A DNA stretch of 64,000 nucleotides from Leifsonia williamsii (GCF_030433685.1 NZ_JAROCF010000001.1:1-64000); one strand, 5' to 3'. Counted from the first letter of the stretch, positions 51,029 through 61,786 are shown. Made by a program: numbers and translations. The notes: generated by a model from the letters alone, not told the origin.

Positions 51029-53563
51029 ATGACCCACCGCGGGCGGCTCCGGGTGCTGCTCGGCGCCGCCCCGGGCGTCGGCAAGACCTACACGATGCTC
51101 GAGGAGGGCAAGAGGCTGGCCGGCGAGGGCACGGACGTCGTCGTCGCGATCGTGGAGACCCACGGTCGCGCGGCGACGGCCGCCATGACGGCCGGGCTCG
51201 AGATCGTGCCGCGGCGGTCGCTCTCGCACCGGGACGTGGAGCTCGACGAGCTCGACCTCGACGCCGTGCTGCGGCGAGCGCCGACGATCGCGCTGGTCGA
51301 CGAGCTCGCCCACACGAACGCCCCCGGCTCGCGCAACCAGAAGCGCTGGCGGGACGTGGAGGAGCTGCTCGCCGCGGGCATCCACGTCATATCGACCGTC
51401 AACATCCAGCACATCGAGTCGCTGAACGACGTGGTCGAGCAGATCACGGGGGTCCCGCAGCGCGAGACGATCCCCGACGAGGTGCTCCGGGCCGCCGACC
51501 AGGTCGAGGTGATCGACCTGGCCCCGCAGGCGCTGCGCGATCGCCTCTCGGGCGGTTTCGTCTATCCGGCCGAACGGATCGACGCCGCGCTCTCCAACTA
51601 CTTCCGCCTCGGCAACCTCACCGCGCTGCGCGAGCTGGCACTGCTCTGGCTCGCCGACGAGGTCGACCAGGCCCTGCGCGACTACCGCACCGAGCACGGC
51701 ATCGACAGCACCTGGGAGGCGCGCGAGCGCGTCGTCGTCACCCTGACCGGCGGGCAGGAGGGCGAGACCCTGCTGCGCCGCGGCGCCCGGATCGCCGCCC
51801 GCTCCTCCGGCGGTGAGCTGCTCGCCGTGCACGTCACGAGCCAGGACGGCCTGCGCGCCATCGACCCGGCCGCCCTCGCCCAGCAGCGCTCGCTGGTGGA
51901 GCAGCTCGGCGGCACCTTCCACCAGGTGGTCGGGACCGATATCCCGGAGGCCCTGGTCGCCTTCGCCCGCTCGGTCAACGCCACCCAGCTCGTCATCGGC
52001 GTCTCGCGGCGCAGCCGGCTCGCCGCCCTCCTCACCGGTCCGGGGATCGGCGCGACCGTCATCCGGGAGGCCGGCAACATCGACGTGCACATCGTCAACC
52101 ACGACGCCGCGGGCGGCCGGTTCGCGCTCCCGCGCATCGGCGGGGCGCTGACCCTGCGACGCCGGCTGAGCGGCTTCCTGCTGGCGCTGCTCGCCGGCCC
52201 GCTGCTCACGTGGCTGCTGGTGACCTTCCGCTCGGCCGACTCGATCACCAGCGACGTGCTCGCCTACCAGCTGCTCGTCGTGGTCGTCGCCCTGGTCGGC
52301 GGCATCTGGCCCGCCCTGTTCGCGGCCGTGCTCTCGGGGCTGACCCTCGACTTCTTCTTCGTGGAGCCGTACAACACCATCACGATCAGCCGGCCCCTCC
52401 ACCTCGTCGCCATCGGCCTCTACGTCGTCAACGCGGTCCTCGTCAGCGTCATCGTCGACACGTCCGCCCGCAAGACCCGCGCGGCCCAGCGCTCGGCGGC
52501 GGAGGCGGAACTGCTGCAGACGATCGCGGGCAGCGTGCTCCGCGGGCAGGGCGCCGTGCAGGCCCTGGTCGAGCGGACCAGGGAGGCGTTCGCGCTGCCC
52601 GGCGTACGGCTCGTCCGCGGCGACACCGTGCTCGCGACGAGCGGCGAGGGGCTCCCGGACGACCGGCACACCGCCCTCCCCGTCGGCGAGCATGCCGTGC
52701 TGGAGCTGCACGGCCCGGACCTGCCCGCCTCGGAGCGGAGGCTGCTCGCCGTCATCGTCGCGCAGCTCCGCGCGGCGCTCGAGCACAGCGACCTGCAGGA
52801 GGCCGCGGACGAGGCCCTGCCGCTCGCCGCCTCCGACCGGATCAGGACCGCCCTGCTCTCGGCTCTCAGCCACGACCTGCGACGCCCACTAGCGGCCGCG
52901 GCAGCCGCCGTCGGCGGGCTGCGCACCGCCGGCGCCCACCTCGACGAGCGCGACCGGGAGGAGCTGCTCGCCACCGCGCACGAGAGCCTCCGCACCCTCA
53001 CCGGGCTCGTCACCGACCTGCTCGACGTCAGCCGGCTGCAGGCCGGCGTCCTCGCCGTCTCGCCCGTCCCCGTCGACGTCGCCGACACCATCGCGCCCGC
53101 CCTCGACGAGCTCGCCCTCGGGCCGGATGCGGTCGAGCTGCACGTCGGCGACGACCTCCCTCCCGCGCTCGCCGACCCCGGCCTCCTGCAGCGCGTCGTC
53201 GTCAACCTGCTCGCGAACGCCGTGCGGCACAGTCCGGAGGGCCGGCCGGTGCGGCTCAGCGCCAGCACCTTCGCGGGCAGAGTGGAGTTGCGGGTCGTCG
53301 ACCACGGCCCCGGCATCCCGCCCGAGCGCCGCGACGACGTGTTCGTGCCGTTCCAGCGGCTCGGCGACACCGACAACACGACCGGCCTCGGCCTCGGGCT
53401 CGCGCTCTCCAAGGGGTTCGTGGAGGGGATGAGCGGCACGCTCTCGCCCGAGGACACCCCCGGCGGCGGGCTCACCATGGTGGTGTCGCTGCCGGCGGCG
53501 CCCGCTGAACGCGCCTCCACCCCCACCCCCGCCGCCACCACCGACCGGGAGGACGCCCGATGA
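51029..53563 (+). CDS. kdpD: Osmosensitive potassium sensor kinase KdpD
   Basis: This 844-residue sensor has the KdpD N-terminal domain with Walker A GAAPGVGKTYT, a USP-like domain (ERVVVTLTGGQEGETLLRRG), four closely spaced helices (about residues 375-480), a GAF-like segment and a kinase core. The H box is SALSHDLRRPLAA with His615; Arg replaces the usual Thr of HDLRTPL. ATP-binding boxes NAVRHSP, DHGPGIP and GLGLGLALSKG are intact. It senses potassium limitation and phosphorylates KdpE, whose start it overlaps by ATGA. Confidence 0.96.
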   Translation: MTHRGRLRVLLGAAPGVGKTYTMLEEGKRLAGEGTDVVVAIVETHGRAATAAMTAGLEIVPRRSLSHRDVELDELDLDAVLRRAPTIALVDELAHTNAPGSRNQKRWRDVEELLAAGIHVISTVNIQHIESLNDVVEQITGVPQRETIPDEVLRAADQVEVIDLAPQALRDRLSGGFVYPAERIDAALSNYFRLGNLTALRELALLWLADEVDQALRDYRTEHGIDSTWEARERVVVTLTGGQEGETLLRRGARIAARSSGGELLAVHVTSQDGLRAIDPAALAQQRSLVEQLGGTFHQVVGTDIPEALVAFARSVNATQLVIGVSRRSRLAALLTGPGIGATVIREAGNIDVHIVNHDAAGGRFALPRIGGALTLRRRLSGFLLALLAGPLLTWLLVTFRSADSITSDVLAYQLLVVVVALVGGIWPALFAAVLSGLTLDFFFVEPYNTITISRPLHLVAIGLYVVNAVLVSVIVDTSARKTRAAQRSAAEAELLQTIAGSVLRGQGAVQALVERTREAFALPGVRLVRGDTVLATSGEGLPDDRHTALPVGEHAVLELHGPDLPASERRLLAVIVAQLRAALEHSDLQEAADEALPLAASDRIRTALLSALSHDLRRPLAAAAAAVGGLRTAGAHLDERDREELLATAHESLRTLTGLVTDLLDVSRLQAGVLAVSPVPVDVADTIAPALDELALGPDAVELHVGDDLPPALADPGLLQRVVVNLLANAVRHSPEGRPVRLSASTFAGRVELRVVDHGPGIPPERRDDVFVPFQRLGDTDNTTGLGLGLALSKGFVEGMSGTLSPEDTPGGGLTMVVSLPAAPAERASTPTPAATTDREDAR

Positions 53564-54264
53564 AGGTCCTGATCGCTGACGACGACCCCCAGCTGCTGCG
53601 CGCCCTGCGCATCACGCTCGGGGCGAAGGGCTACGACATCCTTCACGCCGCCGACGGCGCCGAGGCGGTCTCGGTGGCGGTCGACCACCACCCCGACCTC
53701 TACCTGCTCGACCTCGGGATGCCGCAGCTCGACGGCATCCAGGTCATCCACGCGATCCGCGGCTGGTCGGACGCGCCCATCCTCGTCGTCTCCGGCCGCA
53801 CGAGCGCCGGCGACAAGGTCGACGCGCTCGACGCCGGAGCCGACGACTACATGACCAAGCCGTTCGCCATCGAGGAGCTGTTCGCCCGCATCCGGGCGCT
53901 CACCCGCCGCACGACGCACCACGACGTCGACACCGTGGTCGCGCTGGGCGACGTGACGATCGACCTCGGCGCGCGCGCCGTCACCCGCACGACGCCGGAG
54001 GGGTCGACCCACGTCCGCCTGACGCCCACCGAGTGGCAGGTGCTGGAGGTGCTCCTCCGCAACCCCGGCCGCCTGGTGAGCCGCCAGACCATGCTGACCA
54101 CGATCTGGGGCTCGGAGCACGTCAGCGACTCGGGCTACCTGCGGCTCTACGTCTCACAGCTGCGGAAGAAGCTGGAGGCCGACCCGGCCCACCCGCGCCA
54201 CCTCCTCACCGAGCCGGGCATGGGCTACCGGCTGGAGCTGGACGCCGAGGAGCCCGCGGGCTAG
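53560..54264 (+). CDS. kdpE: KDP operon response regulator KdpE
   Basis: This 234-residue OmpR-family regulator has receiver acidic residues (IADDDPQ), phospho-acceptor Asp51 in LLDLGMP, the KPF motif and a C-terminal winged helix with LVSRQTMLTTIWG. It activates kdpFABC when phosphorylated, perhaps at the direct repeats 46233-46272. The ATG overlaps the kdpD stop. Its stop overlaps by four bases the convergent gene at 54261. Confidence 0.95.
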   Translation: MKVLIADDDPQLLRALRITLGAKGYDILHAADGAEAVSVAVDHHPDLYLLDLGMPQLDGIQVIHAIRGWSDAPILVVSGRTSAGDKVDALDAGADDYMTKPFAIEELFARIRALTRRTTHHDVDTVVALGDVTIDLGARAVTRTTPEGSTHVRLTPTEWQVLEVLLRNPGRLVSRQTMLTTIWGSEHVSDSGYLRLYVSQLRKKLEADPAHPRHLLTEPGMGYRLELDAEEPAG

Positions 54265-54836
54265 CGGGGCACGCGGCGCAGCGACTCCTGCTCGGGCACG
54301 GAGTCGTAGAGCAGCCCCCACTCGCGCTCGTACCCGACCGGGTCGAGGTCGCCCGCGGCGCGCCGATCCTCCAGCTCGCGGAACCGGCCGATCACCTCCC
54401 GCACCCGCACCGGGTCGCCGTAGACGGCGTCCTCGTACGCGGTGCGGTAGAAGACGGCCGTCACCGTTCGCGACCGCGCCCGCAGCCCGGCCGTACGGCG
54501 GTGCAGCGCCCAGCACGACGCGATGTAGCAGGCGACGGCCAGGAACCCGGCGAGCACCGGAGGCACATGGTCGGCGGCGACGGCCATCCCGAAGACCCCG
54601 ATCACCGCGCCGGCGAACGGCCACCACCGGCCGGCATGCAACAGCCGGCGCTCGGCCGTGGTCACGCCCGGCGGGTACACAGTGACGGTGATGCGCCGCC
54701 ACACCGTGGGAGACGCGGGGGCGTGCTCCACGGCGCCCCAGCGGAGCGAGCCCTCGGTCAGACGCCTCAACAGTTCGCGCACGACTCCATCGTGTGCCGC
54801 CGACCGCCGGGCGATCCCACCCCTGACGGAACGCAT
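54261..54836 (-). CDS. Hypothetical membrane-associated protein
   Basis: A 191-residue protein with a probable pair of helices (WPFAGAVIGVFGMAVAADHV and PVLAGFLAVACYIASC) at about residues 70-110. A C-terminal soluble segment carries VIGRFRELEDRRAAGDLDP. The N-terminal start is uncertain; ATG at 54836 is the first. It converges on kdpE with a 4-base overlap. I cannot assign a family, although the helix pair plus a conserved-looking YEDAVYGDPVRV segment suggests a conserved actinobacterial protein. Confidence 0.55.
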   Translation of the reverse strand: MRSVRGGIARRSAAHDGVVRELLRRLTEGSLRWGAVEHAPASPTVWRRITVTVYPPGVTTAERRLLHAGRWWPFAGAVIGVFGMAVAADHVPPVLAGFLAVACYIASCWALHRRTAGLRARSRTVTAVFYRTAYEDAVYGDPVRVREVIGRFRELEDRRAAGDLDPVGYEREWGLLYDSVPEQESLRRVPR

Positions 54837-54975
54837 ACGCGTCTGCGCGATCTCCTGACGCTTCCCCTACGCCACGCGGGCCGACCGTAAGGGTTCCGTG
54901 TTTTTCCGGGCGGCCGCCGCATGGGTCTCGTCAGGGCCGCCCCTCCGCCGCCTTCGCTCGCGTAGACCGGAGCGC

Positions 54976-55485
54976 ATGACCCTGACACGCATCCTCCCCA
55001 CCCTGCGCCGCACCCTCCCCGAGCCCCTCCACCCGGCGCACTGGCCAGCCCACACCCGCGCGACCGTCGACGACGTGGTGGTGGCCGGCGTCTCGATGAT
55101 CCGGCTGGCCGCGTGGTGCGGAACGCCGTGCCTGCACACCGACGAGACGCTCTCGGTGATCGTCACCCGCGTCCAGCACCTCGAGCGCCGCGCCGACGGC
55201 TCCCTCGCGCTGTGGTTCGACGCGGACGTGTCGACGGTCGACGCCGACATGGAGCAGGCGCGGCTCGTCGGCCGCCTCACCGTCGCGCCGGCCCGGCGGG
55301 TGCTGGTCGGGGGTGGGGAGGTCGAGCTGCCCGGCGACCTCGTCGTCGGCGACCTGGTGGTGATTCCGGCGCGGTCGATGGTGACGCTGCACGAAGTGGA
55401 CCCGCGGCGGCGGGGGGCGGCGGGTGCGGCGTCGGAGGGAGGCCCGGCGTCGGCGGACGAGTGGAGCGGGCGCTGCGGGCGGTGA
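54976..55485 (+). CDS. Hypothetical protein
   Basis: A 169-residue product from ATG 54976 with GGAG 3 bases upstream. Features are CGTPCLHTDETLSVIVTRVQ, with two cysteines close together, a middle part that looks beta-rich, and a low-complexity Gly/Ala C-terminus. The N-terminus is basic and Pro-rich (RRTLPEPLHPAHWPAH). No family recognised. It converges on jetC, with 43 bases between ends. It is not a JetD-type protein: it is too short and lacks that family's toprim-like motifs. Confidence 0.55.
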   Translation: MTLTRILPTLRRTLPEPLHPAHWPAHTRATVDDVVVAGVSMIRLAAWCGTPCLHTDETLSVIVTRVQHLERRADGSLALWFDADVSTVDADMEQARLVGRLTVAPARRVLVGGGEVELPGDLVVGDLVVIPARSMVTLHEVDPRRRGAAGAASEGGPASADEWSGRCGR

Positions 55486-55528
55486 GCCCGACGCGTCCGG
55501 TCCTCCCGCCCCGCCGCCGCTCGATGCC

Positions 55529-58500
55529 CTAGGCCACCGCGCCCTCGTCCACCCCCACCTTCGCCTTCGCCCACGACCGCCCGCGCGTGTCCTTCAGGAT
55601 CGTGTACTCCACGTCCACGTGCGGTTCGATCGCGCTGTACTTGTCGTTCGGGGCGCCGATGACGAGCTGGAAGCCGAGGCCGCGCCAGGCGCCGATGGCG
55701 CGCTTGGTGAAGTGGGCGTCCGCCTTGATCAGCGCCTCGTCCATGAAGACCGGGGCGTAGCGGGGGCGCTCGGCGCCGGCGTCGCCGAGCTGGTAGCGCA
55801 GGGCCGCTCCGACGATGAAGGCGATCAGCTCCTGGGACTCGCCGCCCGACTTCTCGCCGATGTGGTCGTAGAGGGCCACGTGCTGCTTCGTCGTCGCCTC
55901 CACCCGCTCGGCGCTGACCCGGACGTGGTTGCGCACGTCCACCAGCTCGGCGAAGTCGGGGGCGGAGCGGCGGAGGTGGCCGATCAGGCGGGACATGCGG
56001 CGGTAGGCCTGCTCGCGCTCCTCCTCCGTCGACGCGGCCTCGATGAGGGCGCGCACGTCGCGCAGCTCGCGGCGGAACCGCTTGCGGGCGTCCGACTGGT
56101 TCTCGCGCGTGGCGATCTGCAGGCGGTGGCCGTCGTCGTAGAACGGCAGGTCCTGCATGATCCGGTTGATCGGCTCGATGCGCTCCCTGATCTCGCGCAG
56201 CGACCGCGAAAGGGTCGAGTCGAGGTTGGTGAGGTCATTGCCCGAGAGCTTCAGGAGGCTGCCCCTCCACTCCTCCTCCAGCTCGTGGAGGCCGCTGGTC
56301 TCGAGCGCGACGAGCATGCGCTCGAAGTCGTCCACCGACGTGTCGGGGTCGGCCAGCAGGTTCGGGTTCTCCCAGCGGTCGAGGAAGGTTCGCATCACGC
56401 GCGCCATGCTCTCTCGGAGGTCCTCGTGGGCGTCCCGCGCAGCCCGGCTGTCCTCCGCCAAGCGCTGGGCGGCCATCCCGAGCGCCGCGTCGAAGCGGGT
56501 GAGGAGGGCGGAGGCGCCGAGCGACTCCCGCCCGCCGTCCAGGGTGAAGCGCTCGTCGAGGTACGCGGCCTGGTCGGCGGTCAGCGCGCGGCCGGCGTCC
56601 TCGGCGTCGTCGATGATCGACTGCGCCGCGTCGACGTCGTCGGAGATGCCGGCCCACTGCTGCTCCAGGCGGTCGTGCTCGCCCTGGTCGCGGCCGACCT
56701 GGTTCTGCAGGTCGGCGGCCTTCGCGCGCAGCTCGGCGATGCGCTCCTTCAGGCGGCCGATCTCCGGGTTGCTGCCGGTGACCTCCGCCTCCAGCGCCGC
56801 CCAGCGGTCGCGGTCGGCCTCGGCGGCGTCGACGTCGACCTGCTCCCAGGTCAGCTCGGCGACCCTCCCGGACGCGGCCCGGCGGTCCTCGAAGGAGGCG
56901 TACGCGGTGTCGGCGTCGGCCAGCGACGACTGCGCCGCCGCGAGGCGTGCGCGCGCCCGGTCGAGCTGCTCGTCGAGCTCGCGCAGCCGCCGTCCGCTGG
57001 AGAAGCCGAGCACGTTGAGCCGGCCGTGTCCGCCGTGCGCGCCGCGGCTGCCCTGCGAGATCTGCCCGGCGATGGTGACGGCCATGCGGTGGAGGGACAG
57101 GTCGGCCGGGTCGTCGACGCAGACGAAGCCGAACCGCTCCTCCAGCCGCTGCCGCAGCCAGCCGGTGAACGGCGACTCCCGGTAGTCGAGGCGCCCGGGG
57201 AGGGTCAGCGGGTCGCTTGCGCCTCCCGCCTCCAGGCCCGCCTGTACGCCCTCGTAGCGCAGCCGCTCCGGCGTGCGCACGGCATCGACGGCGGCGCGGA
57301 ACCGGCTGAGGTGGGCGGCATCGATCAGCAGGGTGGTGGCGAACCCGCCGAGGGCGAGGTTGAACGCCTCGCGCCACGGCTCGAACTCGGTCCGCACCTC
57401 CACCAGCTCGCCGACGAACGGCAGCTCGTCCGGCGACAGCCCGGCGGCCTCGGCGAGCAGCAGCCGCGACTCGTGCAGCCGGCGCGGGATGCTGCCCGTG
57501 TGCAGCTCGGCGCTGCGGCGCTCGCCCTCCAGCTCGGCGACCTCGGCCTCCGCCGCCCGCTGCGCGGAAACGGCCTCGGTGTACGTCGCCAGCACGGCGC
57601 GGCGGGTGTCGGCGTCGGCCCGGCCGGCGGTCGCCCCGGCGATCAGGCCGTCGAAGTCGGCGCGGCTGCCGACCTCGGCGCCGAGCACCTGAAGGTCGGC
57701 GTCCAGCCGCTCGCGGTTCTGCCGCACGGTCGTCAGGCGCGCCTCGGCGGCACGCAGCTCGCGCTGAGCGGTCTCGAGCCGGTCGCCGCCGGAGGCGCGC
57801 AGCACGTCGGCGAGCCCCTCGCGCTCGACCTCCGCGGCCTCGGCGAGGGCCGCCTTCTCGCGCAGGGCCGCGTCGAGGGCGCGCGTGCGGTCGCGGACCT
57901 CGGACTCGACGGCGCGCAGCAGCTCCAGTCGGCGCTGCGCACGCCACAGCGACACCAGCGACGACGGGTCGGCCGGCACGCCCAGCTCGTCGATCAGCCG
58001 CATGCGCTCGGCCGCCGACGCCATCCGCTCGCGCAGGCCGCGGATCGGTTCCAGCGCGGCGACCTGCTGCTTGGCCTCCAGCATCCGCAGGCGGGTGCCC
58101 TCGAGCTCGTCGAAGTGCGCGACGACGGCGTCGGCCGTCGTCATCGTCTCCGGCTCCTCCAGCACGAGCCGCTTGTAGAGGTCGTCGACCGTGGTGATCT
58201 GCTGGCCCGCCTGGATGCGCGCGAGCAGGCTCATGGCCTTGGCGCCCGCCCCCGCCGCGCCGATGCCGAGCACCGCGTGCAGCCGGGCCGAGAACTCGCG
58301 GTCGGTGCCGATCGGGCCGAGGCCGGCGGCGCGCAGGGACGCGTCGGTGAAGCGCTGCGTCGCCGCCGCCTGCAGCGCAGCGAGGTCGAGCGGGCCGTCG
58401 ACGGTCGCCCGCACCCGCACGGTGTCCTCGAGGATGCGCGCGGCGGCCGGGATGTACCAGGCGCGGACCGCGGTGAACCGCGACCCGTCGTGGTCGAGCC

Positions 58501-58891
58501 AGGTCATCGCCACGGCGGTCCAGGTGTCCTCGCCGTCGCCGCGGAGCACCCGCACCTTCGTGCCCTCCTCGGTGCGGGTCTCGTCGAGCTTTCCGCGGCC
58601 GTAGGAGAGGATGTTGCGCTGCTCGTCACCGCGCGGGCGCCCGGTAACTCCCCCGTTGGAGGCGCCGTTGAAGGGGGTCGTGTGCGGCATCATGAGCGCG
58701 ATGTACGCGTCCATCAGGGTCGACTTGCCCGACCCGGAGCCGCCGCAGAGCAGGGTGGCTCCGGGCGAGAAGCGCACGCGGTGGGCGCCGTCGTAGCCGC
58801 CCCAGTTCACCAGCTGGAGGTCCTCGGCGAGCCACTGCTGGCCCCGGGAGGCGGCGGGGATCAGCCCGAAGAGGGTGTCGAGCATCGTCAC
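55529..58891 (-). CDS. jetC: JetC/MksB-type SMC-like ATPase (Wadjet)
   Basis: This SMC-like ATPase of about 1120 residues has Walker [11 protein letters not shown] (about residues 49-58) and long coiled coils on both sides of a globular hinge (about residues 500-600). Near the C-terminus come the ABC signature SGGESQ and Walker [13 protein letters not shown]. In Wadjet and MksB complexes it dimerises, holds DNA in a loop and extrudes it. The start is GTG 58891, overlapping the jetB stop, or ATG 58885. It is the last of jetA-jetB-jetC; the nuclease gene jetD, normally next, is missing (next gene is convergent). Confidence 0.88.
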   Translation of the reverse strand: MTMLDTLFGLIPAASRGQQWLAEDLQLVNWGGYDGAHRVRFSPGATLLCGGSGSGKSTLMDAYIALMMPHTTPFNGASNGGVTGRPRGDEQRNILSYGRGKLDETRTEEGTKVRVLRGDGEDTWTAVAMTWLDHDGSRFTAVRAWYIPAAARILEDTVRVRATVDGPLDLAALQAAATQRFTDASLRAAGLGPIGTDREFSARLHAVLGIGAAGAGAKAMSLLARIQAGQQITTVDDLYKRLVLEEPETMTTADAVVAHFDELEGTRLRMLEAKQQVAALEPIRGLRERMASAAERMRLIDELGVPADPSSLVSLWRAQRRLELLRAVESEVRDRTRALDAALREKAALAEAAEVEREGLADVLRASGGDRLETAQRELRAAEARLTTVRQNRERLDADLQVLGAEVGSRADFDGLIAGATAGRADADTRRAVLATYTEAVSAQRAAEAEVAELEGERRSAELHTGSIPRRLHESRLLLAEAAGLSPDELPFVGELVEVRTEFEPWREAFNLALGGFATTLLIDAAHLSRFRAAVDAVRTPERLRYEGVQAGLEAGGASDPLTLPGRLDYRESPFTGWLRQRLEERFGFVCVDDPADLSLHRMAVTIAGQISQGSRGAHGGHGRLNVLGFSSGRRLRELDEQLDRARARLAAAQSSLADADTAYASFEDRRAASGRVAELTWEQVDVDAAEADRDRWAALEAEVTGSNPEIGRLKERIAELRAKAADLQNQVGRDQGEHDRLEQQWAGISDDVDAAQSIIDDAEDAGRALTADQAAYLDERFTLDGGRESLGASALLTRFDAALGMAAQRLAEDSRAARDAHEDLRESMARVMRTFLDRWENPNLLADPDTSVDDFERMLVALETSGLHELEEEWRGSLLKLSGNDLTNLDSTLSRSLREIRERIEPINRIMQDLPFYDDGHRLQIATRENQSDARKRFRRELRDVRALIEAASTEEEREQAYRRMSRLIGHLRRSAPDFAELVDVRNHVRVSAERVEATTKQHVALYDHIGEKSGGESQELIAFIVGAALRYQLGDAGAERPRYAPVFMDEALIKADAHFTKRAIGAWRGLGFQLVIGAPNDKYSAIEPHVDVEYTILKDTRGRSWAKAKVGVDEGAVA

Positions 58892-59640
58892 AGGGCAGCG
58901 TCCTCCTCGGCGGGGGCGGTCTCGGCGTCGGCGGTCTCGGCGTCGGCGGTCTCGGCGCCGGTCTCGTCGTCCTCGTCCTGCACGGTCTGGTCGCGCAGCC
59001 ACTCGCGCAGCTCGAGCAGGCGCTCGGCGCTCAGCACCACCTCCACGAGCGGGCTGATCCGGTAGCGGCCGGCCGACTCCTCGGTGACGATGCCGTCGCG
59101 CGCCAGCCGCTCCAGCGCCTTGCGCACCGCCTTCTGCCGCCGGGAGGTGCCGCCGTCGTGATCGGCGAAGTAGCTGAGCACGGTCTGCTCGATGTCCTCG
59201 ACGTCGACCCGCACCGACGGCTCGCCCGCCGCCGACTCGCGCTGGTACACCGTGCGCAGGTGGACGAGGACCAGCGTCTCCGACCGGGTGTACGGCACAT
59301 CGCGGAGCAGGATCGGCACCTCCACCTCGTCGGAGCGCACCTGCTGCTTGTACGCGAGCCCGCGGCCGTGGTCGATCACCAGGCGCACGTAGAGGTCGTT
59401 GAGCCGCGACTCGATCACCTGCTGGTGGTCGAGCAGCACCGTCCATTCCTGCCGGTTGCGCTCGGCTGCGAGGAAGCGGCGCTGGAGAAGGTGCACCAGC
59501 ACGCGCCGTACCTCCGGGTCGAGCACGCCGCGGTCGCCGGGGAACAGCTCGTCGGGGTCGTCCTCCATCGCGACGGGCTCGATGAAGGGGGCGTCGGCGC
59601 CCACCTCATCCGGCTCCTTCAGCGTCACGGTGTCAGTCAT
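58888..59640 (-). CDS. jetB: JetB/MksE-type winged-helix subunit (DUF4194)
   Basis: This 250-residue protein matches the DUF4194/MukE-like class, the kite subunit bridging kleisin and ATPase. Visible features are [20 protein letters not shown] near the N-terminus and a winged-helix segment [19 protein letters not shown]. The C-terminus is an acidic repeat, [18 protein letters not shown]. It overlaps jetA by 8 bases and jetC by 4, showing a tightly coupled operon. The acidic tail is not part of the family core. Confidence 0.85.
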   Translation of the reverse strand: MTDTVTLKEPDEVGADAPFIEPVAMEDDPDELFPGDRGVLDPEVRRVLVHLLQRRFLAAERNRQEWTVLLDHQQVIESRLNDLYVRLVIDHGRGLAYKQQVRSDEVEVPILLRDVPYTRSETLVLVHLRTVYQRESAAGEPSVRVDVEDIEQTVLSYFADHDGGTSRRQKAVRKALERLARDGIVTEESAGRYRISPLVEVVLSAERLLELREWLRDQTVQDEDDETGAETADAETADAETAPAEEDAAL

Positions 59641-61105
59641 GGTCGTGCTCCCTCATGGTGCGGGCGGTCACCGCGCCGAACGCGAACCGCCTGGACGTGC
59701 CGTCGGGTCGCAGCGCCTCGACGACGGAGACGCGTTCGCTCTCCGTCATGCCGTTGCGGTGCGCGATCTCCAGCAGGCCGAGCAGGTCGACCGGCCGCCT
59801 CGTCTCGTCGTCGGCGCCCTCGAACGCGTCTCCCAGGTCGAACTCGTCGCCGAGCCCTGCGACGTACGCCTCCAGCTCGGCGTACCGCGGGCCGCCCCAG
59901 GCGCGGGTGTCGTCGCCGACGAACTCGACGTCGGCGGGGTCGTCGGTCAGCGGCGCCGGCCGCCCCGGCGCGCGCAGGTCGCTCACCGACTGCCGCAGGT
60001 GGCGGATCGCGGCGTTCGGGAGGCTGCGCACCGGCGTCACCGGCGCGTCCGGCGACGACGTGCTGGTCCAGGCCTGCAACCCGGCGATCACATCCCGCAG
60101 CAGCTCGTCCACCTGCCGATCGCGCACCGGGTCGTGCGTCTTTACCTGCCCGGTGATCACGTGGGAGGCGCGGCGCTGCGCGGTCAGCACCTCCTGCACC
60201 CCCAGCTCGATGCGCCGGGCGACCGCCTGCAGCTCGTCGCGCTGGGCGGCGTCCATGAGGCGCGAGAACGGCAGGGCGAGCAGGTCGTGCAACTGCTCGG
60301 TGAGCGCGTCGATGCGTTCCGGGTCGCCGATCAGGCGCAGCGCGCCCGCGAAGGCCCGACCCTCGGCCGTGGCCTGCATGACGTGCTGGCCGCGCTCCAG
60401 GTACTCGCGCAGCACCTCGCCGGTCGGCCGCACGTCCCGGCGCAGGTCGGCGACCACGTCCCGCTGCATCGCCTTGATCGACTCGGCGACGCGGGTGAAG
60501 TCGGCGGGCAGCTCGCGGGCGAGGTGGAGGATGTTCTCGGCCTCCTCCAGCAGCTCCTCGTCGTCGGCGGGCTCGGCGAAGCCGTCCTCCAGGCGCGCGA
60601 TCTCGGCGTCGAGAGCCTCGCGCTCCTGGCGCAGCCGGGCGAGCCGGCGGGCGGGGTCGACCTCGGCGTCGCCCGCGAGGCGCTCGACGGCCTCCAGCAG
60701 TGTGCGCACGCGCGAGTTGGAGACGCGGGCCCGGCCGCCGCCGGTGCGCCCGGTGATCTCGAGGGCGCCGACGGCGTGCGCCGAGAGCCGGTACACCTCG
60801 GTGTCGCCCTCGATCTGCGGCAGCAGCCAGCCCGCCCGCACCCACTCGCGGCAGATGTCGCGGGCGGAGCCGGAGGGCAGCCTCCGCTCGTCCTCGTCGT
60901 ACCCGGCCGCGCGCAGCTCGTCGAGCACCTCGCCCAGCTCGGCGTGCGCGTCCGCGACCGCGACGGCCGGCCGGTCGGCGGTGAAGAGGAGGGAGAGCAC
61001 GGCGACCACGAACGGCGCGGACCGCCGGTGCAGCAGGTGCAGGGTCGGGGTCTTGAACGCGTTCACGGAGCGCACGTACGCCGCCTCCGCGCGCGTATTC
61101 GTCAT
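59633..61105 (-). CDS. jetA: JetA/MksF-type kleisin (DUF3375)
   Basis: This 490-residue protein of the DUF3375 family is the MukF-like kleisin of Wadjet. The N-terminal winged helix contains [20 protein letters not shown], and a helical middle segment ([21 protein letters not shown]) plus a C-terminal winged helix follow. The start is ATG 61105; TATCGT (61117-61112) lies 6 bases upstream with no SD, so the transcript may be leaderless. It is first in jetABC. Confidence 0.86.
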   Translation of the reverse strand: MTNTRAEAAYVRSVNAFKTPTLHLLHRRSAPFVVAVLSLLFTADRPAVAVADAHAELGEVLDELRAAGYDEDERRLPSGSARDICREWVRAGWLLPQIEGDTEVYRLSAHAVGALEITGRTGGGRARVSNSRVRTLLEAVERLAGDAEVDPARRLARLRQEREALDAEIARLEDGFAEPADDEELLEEAENILHLARELPADFTRVAESIKAMQRDVVADLRRDVRPTGEVLREYLERGQHVMQATAEGRAFAGALRLIGDPERIDALTEQLHDLLALPFSRLMDAAQRDELQAVARRIELGVQEVLTAQRRASHVITGQVKTHDPVRDRQVDELLRDVIAGLQAWTSTSSPDAPVTPVRSLPNAAIRHLRQSVSDLRAPGRPAPLTDDPADVEFVGDDTRAWGGPRYAELEAYVAGLGDEFDLGDAFEGADDETRRPVDLLGLLEIAHRNGMTESERVSVVEALRPDGTSRRFAFGAVTARTMREHDHD

Positions 61106-61111
61106 GAGTTC

Positions 61112-61117
61112 ACGATA
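61112..61117 (-). promoter_or_regulatory. -10 element of jetABC, leaderless start
   Basis: TATCGT on the minus strand ends 6 bases before the jetA ATG, with no SD between. That distance puts the transcription start at the start codon. The -35 region is unclear. Confidence 0.45.
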
Positions 61118-61153
61118 ACCGGCGCGGCAGGGGGCTCCGGACGCTGCACGGGG

Positions 61154-61786
61154 TCAGGACTCGGCGCTCAGCGCGATCGTCCCGATCCCGAGCGCGGCGA
61201 GGATGCCGGCGGAGACGCGCTCCAGCCACGTCGTGACGGCGGGGCGCTTCAACCACGCCACCGCGCGCCCCGCGAGCAGCGCCACCGCGACGAGGTAGGC
61301 CGACCCGACCAGCGCGTCGATCGCTCCCAGCAGCAGGGTGCTCGGGATGGCGGAGCCGTCGTGCGGGACGAACTGCGGCGCGACCGCGAGGAAGAACAGG
61401 CCGACCTTCGGGTTCGTGAGCGTCGACAGCGCCCCGGCGAGGAACCCGGAGCGCAGGGAGGTGCGACGCACCTCCAGGTCGACGGCGTCGGCGGCCGTGT
61501 GCTTGCGGCTCGCCAGGAACGCGGCGACGCCGAGGTAGACCAGGTACAGGCCGCCCACGATCTTGAGCACGCGGTAAATCTCTGCCGACTGCTCCAGCAG
61601 AGCGGCCAGACCGAACGCCACCGCAACGGCCCACACCATCGAGCCGAGGGCGGAGCCCGCCGCGGCCGCCATCCCGGCGCCCGGTCGCGACAGGCTGAAG
61701 CGCAGCACGAGGAACGTGTCGGGGCCCGGCGTGATGGCGAGCACGAGGCACAGGCCGGCGAAGGCGAGCAGGCTGGCGGCGGTCAT
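61154..61786 (-). CDS. LysE-family amino acid exporter
   Basis: This 210-residue exporter of the LysE/RhtB superfamily has six helices and the family start LAITPGPDTFLVLRFSLSRP, followed by TNPKVGLFFLAVAPQFV. It probably exports an amino acid or analogue. It lies behind the Lrp gene, overlapping it by ATGA, so the pair is translationally coupled and Lrp probably controls it. The substrate is not predictable. Confidence 0.88.
   Translation of the reverse strand: MTAASLLAFAGLCLVLAITPGPDTFLVLRFSLSRPGAGMAAAAGSALGSMVWAVAVAFGLAALLEQSAEIYRVLKIVGGLYLVYLGVAAFLASRKHTAADAVDLEVRRTSLRSGFLAGALSTLTNPKVGLFFLAVAPQFVPHDGSAIPSTLLLGAIDALVGSAYLVAVALLAGRAVAWLKRPAVTTWLERVSAGILAALGIGTIALSAES

Noticed and set aside
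54976..55485. Possible JetD-like gene next to jetC
   Set aside because: Orientation is convergent, the product has 169 residues and no toprim or nuclease motif, so it cannot be the missing JetD.
55424..59065. A 1213-codon plus-strand frame opposite jetC
   Set aside because: Antisense shadow of jetC, whose Walker A, signature and Walker B motifs are intact.
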